NCBI RefSeq assembly: GCF_051857475.1
Contig: NZ_JBPZGZ010000002.1
Location: 682,001-746,000 of the forward strand
DNA: 64,000 bases
From: Pelomonas sp051857475
GTDB lineage: Bacteria > Pseudomonadota > Gammaproteobacteria > Burkholderiales > Burkholderiaceae_C
Direction: 5' to 3'
The position numbers were made by a program, and so were the translations under genes. The notes beneath the pieces were generated by a model, which did no database searches, had not been told where the DNA came from, and saw only the letters and a list, made by a program, of their open reading frames with translations. Shown piece by piece: positions 42,450 to 49,907 of the stretch. Positions within the stretch are counted from its first letter, which is position 1. The number at the start of each line of letters is the position of its first letter.

Positions 42450-42776
42450 GTGCTCATCGTCACCACGGAAAACCTCGCCGGCCACCGCGTCACCGAGGTC
42501 AAGGGCCAGGTCTTCGGCGTCGTCGTGCGCAGCCGCGGCCTGGCCGGCAACATCCTCGCCGGCCTGCGCTCCATCGTCGGTGGAGAGATTACCGAATACA
42601 CCCAGCTGCTGGAAGAGGCCCGCCGCCACGCCATCGACCGCATGGTCAAGAACGCCAGCCTGATGGGCGCCAATGCGGTGGTCATGATGCGCTTCGACTC
42701 CTCGGAGATGGGTCAGACCATGAGCGAGATCGTCGCCTACGGCACCGCCGTGGTGGTCGAGAAGCAGCCGGCCTGA
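42450..42776 (+). CDS. YbjQ-family (UPF0145) heavy-metal-binding-like protein
   Basis: The 108-residue protein begins at GTG 42450 with AGGAG upstream. It carries the YbjQ features: VTTENLAGHRVTEVKGQVFGVVVRSRGL, then GGEITEYTQLLEEARRHAIDRM and LMGANAVVMMRFDSSEM. Members form pentamers and are annotated as heavy-metal-binding, though their role is not settled. The first of three adjacent genes on the plus strand, it is followed seven bases later by a small membrane protein. Confidence 0.85.
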   Translation: MLIVTTENLAGHRVTEVKGQVFGVVVRSRGLAGNILAGLRSIVGGEITEYTQLLEEARRHAIDRMVKNASLMGANAVVMMRFDSSEMGQTMSEIVAYGTAVVVEKQPA

Positions 42777-42783
42777 CGACACC

Positions 42784-43071
42784 ATGCTGCGCACCCTGCT
42801 GCTCATCGTGGCGCTGGCCGTCGGCGTGATCGGCCTGGGCGCCCATCTGGCCGGCCACCGCGACGCGATGCCCGCCGCCCTCTGGGGTTTCGCCATCGCC
42901 GTCGCCGTGCTGGTGGAACGCTGGCGCTATCGTTCCCGCAACGCGGGGGTCGATGGCGACTGGCAGAAGACCGAGGAGCGTTTTGTCGACCCCGAGTCCG
43001 GGCAGACCCTGCAGGTCTTGTACAACCCACGCACCGGCGAACGCCGCTACGAACCCGACAACCATGCCTGA
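42784..43071 (+). CDS. Small membrane protein of unknown function
   Basis: The 95-residue protein has two membrane helices (residues 3-23 and about 28-45) and a soluble C-terminal part ending GQTLQVLYNPRTGERRYEPDN. No family recognised. Its stop overlaps the start of the next gene (ATGCCTGA), so the two are translationally coupled. It follows the YbjQ-like gene. Confidence 0.7.
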   Translation: MLRTLLLIVALAVGVIGLGAHLAGHRDAMPAALWGFAIAVAVLVERWRYRSRNAGVDGDWQKTEERFVDPESGQTLQVLYNPRTGERRYEPDNHA

Positions 43072-43489
43072 ACGCCGCCGCAGCTTCGCCATCAAGGCCG
43101 AGATCGCCGACCCGGACGCCAGCAGTTGGGCCTTTGCCGCGCAGAAGACCATGTACGACGGCAAGCGCATCGCCGTCGGCGACGTGATCTATCTCTTCGC
43201 CAGCGAGAACGAAGGCGGCGCCGGCCTGGTGGCACGCGGTGTCGTCACCTCGGCCGAAGACACGCCCCGCATGCCCGACGTGGAGCGGCAGACGCCGCGG
43301 GTCAGCATCACCGTCAAGCGCACGGCCTCCGCCACGCGCCGCCTGGGTCGCGCCGAACTCAAGCTCTTTGCCGACTGGGATGACGGCCGGCCGGAGACCG
43401 AGCTGAACTTCAAGTTCTACCGGCAGGCGACCAACAAGATCGTCGGACTCAGCGACGCGACGGCGGGATTCCTCAGCGGATTCTTTTGA
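43064..43489 (+). CDS. PUA/EVE-like domain protein
   Basis: The 141-residue soluble protein begins at ATG 43064 inside the previous stop. A beta-rich core reads RRRSFAIKAEIADPDASSWAFAAQKTMYDGKRIAVGDVIYLFASENEGGAGLVARGVV, then VSITVKRTASATRRLGRAELKLF and LNFKFYRQATNKIVGLSDAT. The pattern of strands around GDVIYLFASENEGG resembles EVE/PUA-type modified-nucleic-acid-binding folds, but I cannot confirm it. Its end overlaps the convergent small gene by 17 bases. Confidence 0.68.
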   Translation: MPERRRSFAIKAEIADPDASSWAFAAQKTMYDGKRIAVGDVIYLFASENEGGAGLVARGVVTSAEDTPRMPDVERQTPRVSITVKRTASATRRLGRAELKLFADWDDGRPETELNFKFYRQATNKIVGLSDATAGFLSGFF

Positions 43490-43793
43490 CCCGTTCGGTG
43501 TCCTTGATGGCCTCGATGCGCTTGTGGATGGCGCGCAGCTCCTGCAGCGGCTGGGAGCGGGACTGCTCCTCCGCCGGCAGCCGCTCGGCCATCTCCATCA
43601 GCAACTTGGTGATGACGCCCAGCTGATCGCCATAGCTGGCGACGTCAAAGGCCTGGGCCTCGATGCGCGCATCACCGGCTTGCGGCTTGATGGCATTGAA
43701 GAACCAGTCCAGCCGCGGCTCGATCTCCTGAGCCACATCACCGCTGAAAGGCAGGCGCACTTGCGGCGCCCAGAGCCAGAACCAAGGAAACAT
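43473..43793 (-). CDS. Small conserved-looking protein
   Basis: The 106-residue protein (ATG 43793) starts MFPWFWLWAPQVRLPFSGDVAQEIEP and is then helical with GDQLGVITKLLMEMAERLPAEEQSRSQPLQELRAIHKRIEAI. It is not exported and has no membrane helix. I know of no family function. Codon use fits the genome. It overlaps the PUA-like gene by 17 bases at the 3' end. Confidence 0.6.
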   Translation of the reverse strand: MFPWFWLWAPQVRLPFSGDVAQEIEPRLDWFFNAIKPQAGDARIEAQAFDVASYGDQLGVITKLLMEMAERLPAEEQSRSQPLQELRAIHKRIEAIKDTERVKRIR

Positions 43794-43894
43794 CGTGTTC
43801 TCTCCCTGCACGCCGGGACAGCGGGCGTGTGGCGCGATGGTGTCTGAGATGGGCCGGCTTGGCGAGGCCCCAGAATGCCTTCGTGCCCCGCTTC

Positions 43895-44296
43895 ATGCTC
43901 GACCGACAAGTCCTGGTACCCGCTGGTTATGCCGAGCGGTCGTGCGTGCTGGTGAAGTACCGCCTGCCGCTGCTTCGGCATTGCTTCGTTCTTTGCCACG
44001 AGCAGCAGGAGCCGCCAGATTCCTCGGCCGAGCTGATGAGCTTCTTCATCTGCGAGGCAGAACGTCTGGCTCTGGCGTCGGTTGGAGATGCGCAAGCCTT
44101 CATGCTGATCCATAGCGGCAGCTCGATCCGCAAGCGCCCCAACTGGCATCTGCATGTCTTTGTCGTGCAGCACCGCTGGCAGAAGGCGTGGGTCTATACC
44201 GTGCTGGGCGCCAAGAACTTTGCACTGGCCGTGTACAACTCCGTACGCGCCGGCAGATCGCCTAAAGCCGCGTCCACCCCGCCACCTTGGCATTGA
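43895..44296 (+). CDS. Unknown small protein
   Basis: The 133-residue frame from ATG 43895 reads as a plausible globular protein: VLVPAGYAERSCVLVKYRLPLLRHCFVLCHEQ, then RKRPNWHLHVFVVQHRWQKAWVYTVLGAKNFALAVYNS. A His-x-His pair is visible but no known family. Codon use is a little less biased than in the neighbours. The opposite strand has a competing open frame but its product is unconvincing. It overlaps the convergent exported-protein gene by 35 bases. Reality of this gene is moderately supported. Confidence 0.5.
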   Translation: MLDRQVLVPAGYAERSCVLVKYRLPLLRHCFVLCHEQQEPPDSSAELMSFFICEAERLALASVGDAQAFMLIHSGSSIRKRPNWHLHVFVVQHRWQKAWVYTVLGAKNFALAVYNSVRAGRSPKAASTPPPWH

Positions 44297-45161
44297 AGAA
44301 GCCGCTCTGCTCATAGGCTCGCCGCACCAGCCCCTGCTGGCGCAGCCGGGCCAGGCCGGCGTTGAGCTGGTCGAGCAGCCGCGGCCCGAGGGCGTGGGTG
44401 GCGGAGACGAGGAAATGGCGCGTGCCGCGCATGCTGACCTTGAGACCCGGGATGGGCACGAGGCGCACGCCGTCCACCACCAGGGCCATGTCGGGCGTGG
44501 GCTGGAAGGGAGCCAGCAGCAGGTCGGCGCGGCCCTGCTGCAGCATGCGCGGCATCAGGTTCCAGCTGGCCACGTGCTGCAGATTCGCCATGCCCAGCTG
44601 CTCCAGCGTCTGCCAGTCGACCCGCCAGGTGTTGTTGCTGAGCACGCGCAGCTGTTGCACGTCGCGCAGTTGGCGAGCGGCCAACGCCTGTGCGTTGCCG
44701 GGCGTGGTGTAGAGGCCGGCCTCGAACTCGCCTTCCAGCAGCACCGCGTCACTGAACAGCAGGCCGTCGGGTTGGGGAAAGTCTTCGCGCCAGTAGGTGG
44801 TGGCGCTGCAGGCCGCATGGCCGATGCGCAGCTCGGCCTGCAGGCGCTGGCTGGTGGGCATGGGGGCCATGCTCAGGCGAAGCTTGCGGTCCTGGCGGGC
44901 CAGGGCCTGGTGGATGAGCACCACCTCGACGACGTCGCGACGCGACAAGGCGCCGCCGTAGTCGGTGATGGCGGCCGGGTCGCGGCCGGCCAGGAAGCGC
45001 TGGTAGTCCAGCAGCACATCGTCCGGGATCAGGGCCGGCAGCAGGGGCTCACCGGCCGCCCAGGTCGGCAACAGACTCCCGGCCGCCAGGCCCAGCAGAC
45101 CCCGGCGCCCGAGATGGGTCGTGTCAAACAGGCAATCAGCGATGGCGGACGGGGCGCTCAA
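44262..45161 (-). CDS. Exported solute-binding-like protein
   Basis: The 299-residue protein has an N-terminal extension then a twin-arginine-like signal (LGRRGLLGLAAGSLLPTWAAG, about 17-37). The mature part resembles a periplasmic binding-protein fold, with MLQQGRADLLLAPFQPTPDMALVVDG, VPIPGLKVSMRGTRHFLVSATHALGPRLLDQLNAGLARLRQQGLVRRAYEQSG. It is probably exported and binds a small molecule, but no transport genes are nearby. It lies 65 bases from the putA 3' end, on the same strand. Confidence 0.7.
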   Translation of the reverse strand: MSAPSAIADCLFDTTHLGRRGLLGLAAGSLLPTWAAGEPLLPALIPDDVLLDYQRFLAGRDPAAITDYGGALSRRDVVEVVLIHQALARQDRKLRLSMAPMPTSQRLQAELRIGHAACSATTYWREDFPQPDGLLFSDAVLLEGEFEAGLYTTPGNAQALAARQLRDVQQLRVLSNNTWRVDWQTLEQLGMANLQHVASWNLMPRMLQQGRADLLLAPFQPTPDMALVVDGVRLVPIPGLKVSMRGTRHFLVSATHALGPRLLDQLNAGLARLRQQGLVRRAYEQSGFFNAKVAGWTRL

Positions 45162-45226
45162 GGGCGGGCCTCTTCTCTCGGGGCATGTTTGCCACCGAGG
45201 ATACGCCCGCCACGCTCATTCGCGGC

Positions 45227-48200
45227 TCAGTGAACGCCCGCCAACAACGCGGCGTTGCCCCCTGCTGCTGCGGTATTGACGGTCAGCGTCTGCTCGGCCG
45301 TGAAGCGGTAGAGCTGGCGCACATGGCCGGCCGCCGTGACCAGCGGCAGGATGGCGCCGGGGCGGGCGGCCAGGGCCTGTGCCAGCACATGGGCCGCCGC
45401 CGTGTCTGACGAGGCCAGCGCCACACCGGCGAGCTGAGGCGCGGCGAGCAGGCCCGGCAGCGTGGCGTCGGGCAGCAGCGTCAGGGCGCTGGTGGGCAGG
45501 CCGGCACGCAGCAGGGCCTGGCGGGCGCGTTCGTCGCCGCCCAGCCAGATGGCGCTGTTGCCGGCCAGCAGGGCGCTGACGACGGCAGCCAGACCAGCCT
45601 CGCCACGGCCGAGCACGGCAAAGACGCCGCGGGCGTGGTGGCGCAGGGTGTTGCTCTCACCGGTGGGGCCGGGCAGGACCAGATCGGCGAGCTGCGTCTG
45701 CGCGGCGGTGAAGAGGCCGCGCAGCGTCAGCGATGCGGGCGCATCCAGCGTGTCGGCAGCACGGCGCAGCGTGGCGATGCGGTCGGCCAGCGGCGTGTCG
45801 CGCCAGCCGGCGTCGGCGCCGACGGCCAGGGCCTCGCTGCCGCCATTCATGGCCAGCGTGGGCAGCGGTGCGTCGAGCTGCGGCTCGGCGCAGAAGCGAC
45901 GCAGATAGTCGGGGCCGCCGGCCTTGGGGCCGGTGCCGGACAGGCCTTCGCCGCCAAAGGGCTGTACGCCCACCACCGCGCCGATGATGTTGCGGTTGAC
46001 GTAGACATTGCCGATGCGGGCCTCGTCGGCCAGGCGCTGGGCGCGGCTGTCGATGCGGGTCTGGATGCCCAGGGTCAGGCCATAGCCCAGGGCGTTGATC
46101 TCCTGGATGACGTCGTCGACCGAGTCCTCGAAGCGCACGACGTGCAGCACCGGGCCGAAGATCTCCTCGCCGAGGTGGGCGATGCGCGGCAGCTCGAAGG
46201 CGACCGGGCGGATCTGGCGCGGCATGGGCTCGGCCACCGGCGCCTCGGCCAGCAGCTTGGCCTCGCGCTTCAGGCGCTCGACATGCTTGCTGATGTTGGC
46301 GTGGGCCTCATCGTCGATGACGGGGCCGACGTCGGTGGCCAGGTGGGCCGGCTGGCCGACGTGCAGCTGCGACAGCGCGCCCTTGAGCATCTCGATGACG
46401 CCTTCGGCGATGCTGGACTGCACGCACAGCAGGCGCAGGGCCGAGCAGCGCTGGCCGGCCGAGCGGAAGGCCGATTGCACGACGGCATCGATGACCTGCT
46501 CGGGCAGGGCCGTCGAGTCGACCACCATGGCATTCAAGCCACCGGTCTCGGCGATCAGCGGGATGGGCGAATTGGGTTTCTTGGCCAGCGCCTTGTTGAT
46601 GATCTGGGCGACCATCGTCGAGCCGGTGAAGCAGACACCGGCCGTGTGGGCATGGGCGACGAGGCCGGCGCCAACGGTTTCGCCGGGGCCATGCAGCAGG
46701 GCCAGCGCGTCGGCCGGCACGCCGGCGGCATGCAGCAACTCGACCATCTTCAGCGCGACATAGGGCGTCTGCTCGGCCGGCTTGGCGGCGACGCTGTTGC
46801 CCACCACCAGCGCGGCGACGACCTGGCCGGCAAAGATGGCCAGCGGGAAGTTCCAGGGGCTGATGCAGACGAAAACGCCGCGGCCTTGCATCAGCGCGGG
46901 CTCGGCTTCGGCCTGGTCGGCGTAGTAGCGCAGGAAGTCGACGGCCTCGCGCACCTCGGCAACGCAGTCGGCCTGGGTCTTGAAGGCTTCCTTGACCAGC
47001 AGGGCGCAGAACTCGGCCAGGCGGGCGTCGAGGTCGTCAGCGGCGCGGCGCAGGATGGCGGCGCGCTGGGCGACAGGCGTGGCGTTCCACGCACTGAAGC
47101 CGGCGTGCAGACGCGTCATCGCGGCGTCGACATCGGCGGCCGAAGCCTCGGGCACGGCACGCACGGGCGTGGTCTCCAGCGCCAGCTGCAGCGGCGCGCG
47201 CTGGGCCGGGGCCGTCAGGTCGGCGCCGGTGGAGTTGGCGCGGCCACGGCCCTCGGCGTCGCGGTACAGGTCGGGCGGCAGGGGCAGGGCGCTGCGGGCG
47301 CGCACCTCGGTCAGCGGAGAGCCCAGCAGCTCGGGCACCTGCACCGTCGGGTCGGCCAGCTGATGCACGAAGGAGGAGTTGGCGCCGTTCTCGAGCAGGC
47401 GGCGCACCAGGTAGGCCAGCAGGTCGCGGTGCTCACCCACCGGGGCGTAGACGCGGCAAGGGATGGAGCCGTCCTTCAGCACCTCACGGTAGACGCCTTC
47501 ACCCATGCCGTGCAGGCGCTGCATCTCGAAGGGGGCGCCGGTGGCGCGGGCCATCTGCACGATGGCGGCGATGGTGCCGGCGTTGTGGCTGGCGAACTGC
47601 GGGTAGATGACGTCGGCGTGCTGGATCAGCGCGCGGGCACAGGCCAGATAGCTCACGTCGGTGTGCTGCTTGTGCGTGAACACCGGGTAGGCGTTCAGGC
47701 CCAGCTCCTGGGCGCGCTTGATCTCGCCGTCCCAGTAGGCGCCCTTGACCAGGCGCACCATGAAGCGCAGGCCGTGCTTGCGGGCGATGGCCGCCACTTC
47801 GTCGATGACGGCCAGGGCGCGGGTCTGGTAGGCCTGAACGGCCAGGCCGAAGCCGCGCCACTGCGGGTAGGCGACCGCGATCTTGGCGGCCAGCACATCC
47901 AGCACGTCCAGCGACAGCTCCAGGCGGTCGACCTCTTCCGCGTCGATGGTCAGGTTGATGTTGGCGCTGGCGGCCAGCTCGATGAGCTGCCACACGCGCG
48001 GCAGCAGCTCGGCGAAGACGCGCTCGCGCTGCAGCACCTCGTAGCGGCTGAACAGCGCGCTGAGCTTGATGGAGATGCCGTCGGAAGCCTCCGGCGAGTT
48101 CGCGCGCTGGCCGGCGGCGATGGCCTTGATGGCGCCGACATAGGCAGCCTGGTAGCGGCGCGCGTCGTCTTCGGTGCGGGCGCCTTCGCCCAGCATGTCG

Positions 48201-48784
48201 TAGCTGAAGCGCAATTGCTTCTGCGCCTTGCGGGCGCTGTCGGCCTCGCTCATGGCTTCCTGGATATTGCGGCCCAGCACGAACTGCCGGCCCAGCAGCT
48301 GGATGGCACGCACGGTGGCGGCCACCACGGTCTGGGCGCCCAGGCGCTTGAACAGGCCGTTGTCGTCTTCGGCGCCCGGCAGGAAACGCTTGGACATGGA
48401 AATGGCCGAGGCCGACAGCGCGGCCAGCATCTTGTGCGGGCTGCCTTCGCTGGCACCGTCGAAGTCGGCGCGGCCCAGTTGGTCAGCCGTCAGCGCAATG
48501 GCCGTCGGCGCGTCCGGCACGCGCAGCAGGGCTTCGGCCAGGCGCATCAGGGCCAGGCCCTCGGCGCTGGTGATGGGGTATTCGCGCAGCAGCGATTCCA
48601 TGGCCCAGAAAGGCGCCGGGTTCTTGCGCACCTGCTCGACCCAGGGGCTGGCCATGGCGATGACGCCGGGCCAGTCCAATGCACCGCCGACGCGTTCGGC
48701 CAGGGCCTGCACGACCCCATGCTCGGGCCGGTAGGGATCGGGCAGGCGCGGTTGCTCGGTCGGGGCGGCGAAGGGCGTGGGCAT
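45227..48784 (-). CDS. putA: Bifunctional proline dehydrogenase / L-glutamate gamma-semialdehyde dehydrogenase PutA
   Basis: The 1185-residue protein oxidises proline to glutamate in two steps. The FAD-dependent proline dehydrogenase lies at about residues 130-480 (ISIKLSALFSRYEVLQRERVFAELLPRVWQL; GLRFMVRLVKGAYWDGEIKRAQ). The aldehyde dehydrogenase occupies about 560-1010 with VCISPWNFPLAIFAGQ, catalytic Glu in IAETGGLNAMVV and Cys in SAGQRCSALRLL. A further C-terminal domain (to 1185) follows. There is no ribbon-helix-helix DNA-binding domain at the N-terminus, so this is a type-B-like PutA without self-regulation; the divergent Lrp-type gene takes that role (inference). Confidence 0.96.
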   Translation of the reverse strand: MPTPFAAPTEQPRLPDPYRPEHGVVQALAERVGGALDWPGVIAMASPWVEQVRKNPAPFWAMESLLREYPITSAEGLALMRLAEALLRVPDAPTAIALTADQLGRADFDGASEGSPHKMLAALSASAISMSKRFLPGAEDDNGLFKRLGAQTVVAATVRAIQLLGRQFVLGRNIQEAMSEADSARKAQKQLRFSYDMLGEGARTEDDARRYQAAYVGAIKAIAAGQRANSPEASDGISIKLSALFSRYEVLQRERVFAELLPRVWQLIELAASANINLTIDAEEVDRLELSLDVLDVLAAKIAVAYPQWRGFGLAVQAYQTRALAVIDEVAAIARKHGLRFMVRLVKGAYWDGEIKRAQELGLNAYPVFTHKQHTDVSYLACARALIQHADVIYPQFASHNAGTIAAIVQMARATGAPFEMQRLHGMGEGVYREVLKDGSIPCRVYAPVGEHRDLLAYLVRRLLENGANSSFVHQLADPTVQVPELLGSPLTEVRARSALPLPPDLYRDAEGRGRANSTGADLTAPAQRAPLQLALETTPVRAVPEASAADVDAAMTRLHAGFSAWNATPVAQRAAILRRAADDLDARLAEFCALLVKEAFKTQADCVAEVREAVDFLRYYADQAEAEPALMQGRGVFVCISPWNFPLAIFAGQVVAALVVGNSVAAKPAEQTPYVALKMVELLHAAGVPADALALLHGPGETVGAGLVAHAHTAGVCFTGSTMVAQIINKALAKKPNSPIPLIAETGGLNAMVVDSTALPEQVIDAVVQSAFRSAGQRCSALRLLCVQSSIAEGVIEMLKGALSQLHVGQPAHLATDVGPVIDDEAHANISKHVERLKREAKLLAEAPVAEPMPRQIRPVAFELPRIAHLGEEIFGPVLHVVRFEDSVDDVIQEINALGYGLTLGIQTRIDSRAQRLADEARIGNVYVNRNIIGAVVGVQPFGGEGLSGTGPKAGGPDYLRRFCAEPQLDAPLPTLAMNGGSEALAVGADAGWRDTPLADRIATLRRAADTLDAPASLTLRGLFTAAQTQLADLVLPGPTGESNTLRHHARGVFAVLGRGEAGLAAVVSALLAGNSAIWLGGDERARQALLRAGLPTSALTLLPDATLPGLLAAPQLAGVALASSDTAAAHVLAQALAARPGAILPLVTAAGHVRQLYRFTAEQTLTVNTAAAGGNAALLAGVH

Positions 48785-48825
48785 GCGGGTCTCCTGGTGA
48801 GGTTTCGCACTCTATCGGCGTGTCA

Positions 48826-48843
48826 CTTGGATTAAATTCCAAG
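48826..48843. promoter_or_regulatory. Palindromic operator candidate between putA and the Lrp-type regulator
   Basis: CTTGGA-TTAAAT-TCCAAG: perfect 6-bp arms around an AT-rich 6-base spacer, in the 88-base space between the divergent starts. Position and AT-rich centre fit an Lrp/PutR-type binding site controlling both promoters. This is inference from sequence only. Confidence 0.6.
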
Positions 48844-48872
48844 GATTGACGTCGACGCAGAGAAAAATCCAG

Positions 48873-49346
48873 ATGAGCGATGAAGCAGCCAGACTCGACA
48901 AGATCGACGAACGCATCTTGCGCGTGTTGCAGGCGGATGGGCGGATTTCCAATCTCAAGCTGGCGGAAACGGTGCATCTGTCGCCGACTGCCGTGCTGGA
49001 ACGGGTCAAGCGCCTGACGCGCGACGGCTTCATCCTCGGCTACGAGGCGCGGCTGAACCCGGCCAAGCTGGGCGCTGCCATGCTGGTCTTCATCGAGGTG
49101 CACCTGGACCGCACGGTGATGGACGTCATGGACAACTTCAAGGCTGCCGTCCAGGCCCGCGCCGAGATCCTGGAATGCCACCTCGTGGCCGGCGGCTTCG
49201 ACTACCTGCTCAAGACCCGGGTGCGCGACATGGGCGCCTACCGCGAGTTCATCGGCAGCGTGATCTGGACGCTGCCGGGGGTGCGGGAGACGCGCACCTA
49301 TGCGGTGATGGAAGAGGTCAAGTCGACCAACGCGCTGCCAATCTGA
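48873..49346 (+). CDS. Lrp/AsnC-family regulator, probable PutR
   Basis: The 157-residue protein (ATG 48873) has an N-terminal winged helix-turn-helix (LDKIDERILRVLQADGRISNLKLAETVHLSPTAVLERVKRL) and a C-terminal RAM/ligand-binding domain (AAMLVFIEVHLDRT...ILECHLVAGGFDYLLKTRVRDMGAYREFIG). Divergent orientation from putA, with a palindrome between, is the arrangement of PutR-type proline-responsive activators in alpha- and betaproteobacteria. The inducer is inferred to be proline. Confidence 0.88.
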   Translation: MSDEAARLDKIDERILRVLQADGRISNLKLAETVHLSPTAVLERVKRLTRDGFILGYEARLNPAKLGAAMLVFIEVHLDRTVMDVMDNFKAAVQARAEILECHLVAGGFDYLLKTRVRDMGAYREFIGSVIWTLPGVRETRTYAVMEEVKSTNALPI

Positions 49347-49363
49347 CGGCGCGGGCCACCCGC

Positions 49364-49804
49364 CTACGAACCTTCACCCGGCGACCGGCTGAACAACTGG
49401 CTGCCCGCATTGGGCGTCACCCATGCCAGCTTGCTCTCGCAAAAGATGTTCATCCTGGGCTCGTAGCGCTTCGGGTCCTCGGTCGTTCCAACGTAGAGCA
49501 TGGCCAGGCCTTGATAGGTGGCCGGGTTGGCATTGAAGACCGGTGTGCCGCAGGAGCCGCAGAAATGCTTGGTGGTGCGGTCGGTGGCCTGATAGCGGCT
49601 GGTTGCTCCGGCGGTCAGGCGAAAGTCTTTCTCCCGCACCACGACATAGACGCAGAACGGGCCGCCGCTCATGCGCTTGCAGAGGTCGCAGTGGCAGGCC
49701 ACGACCTGCAGGGGGCGTCCGGCGACTTCATAGCGAAGCTGGCTGCAGGCGCAGCTGCCGCGAAATGCGTTCAGGTGATCGGAGGCTGAGGCGGGTGAAG
49801 TCAT
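49364..49804 (-). CDS. GFA-family (glutathione-dependent formaldehyde-activating-like) protein
   Basis: The 146-residue protein carries the zinc-binding cysteine pattern of the family: GSCACSQLRYEV, ACHCDLCKRMSGGPF and FCGSCGTPVFNANP. These enzymes bind zinc and act on S-hydroxymethyl-glutathione or related thiol adducts; many paralogues have other, unknown substrates. It is convergent with the Lrp-type gene and divergent from the propeller-GGDEF gene at 49908. Confidence 0.9.
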   Translation of the reverse strand: MTSPASASDHLNAFRGSCACSQLRYEVAGRPLQVVACHCDLCKRMSGGPFCVYVVVREKDFRLTAGATSRYQATDRTTKHFCGSCGTPVFNANPATYQGLAMLYVGTTEDPKRYEPRMNIFCESKLAWVTPNAGSQLFSRSPGEGS

Positions 49805-49907
49805 GGGTCAATCTAGCAGCTGGTGCGGAATGGCCCCCCAGGACGGCCGCGTCGGCGTTTTGAGGGCGGGTAAACATGGCGCGGGCGCCCCGGGTCTGGC
49901 TCGGAGA

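Noticed and set aside
43598..44314. Minus-strand frame of 238 codons opposite the gene at 43895
   Set aside because: Reads as His/Gln/Arg-rich shadow; the plus-strand product looks more protein-like, although confidence is moderate.
45635..48835. Plus-strand open frame of over 1000 codons opposite putA
   Set aside because: Product is a Gly/Gln/Val/Leu repeat-like shadow; putA is unmistakable on the minus strand.
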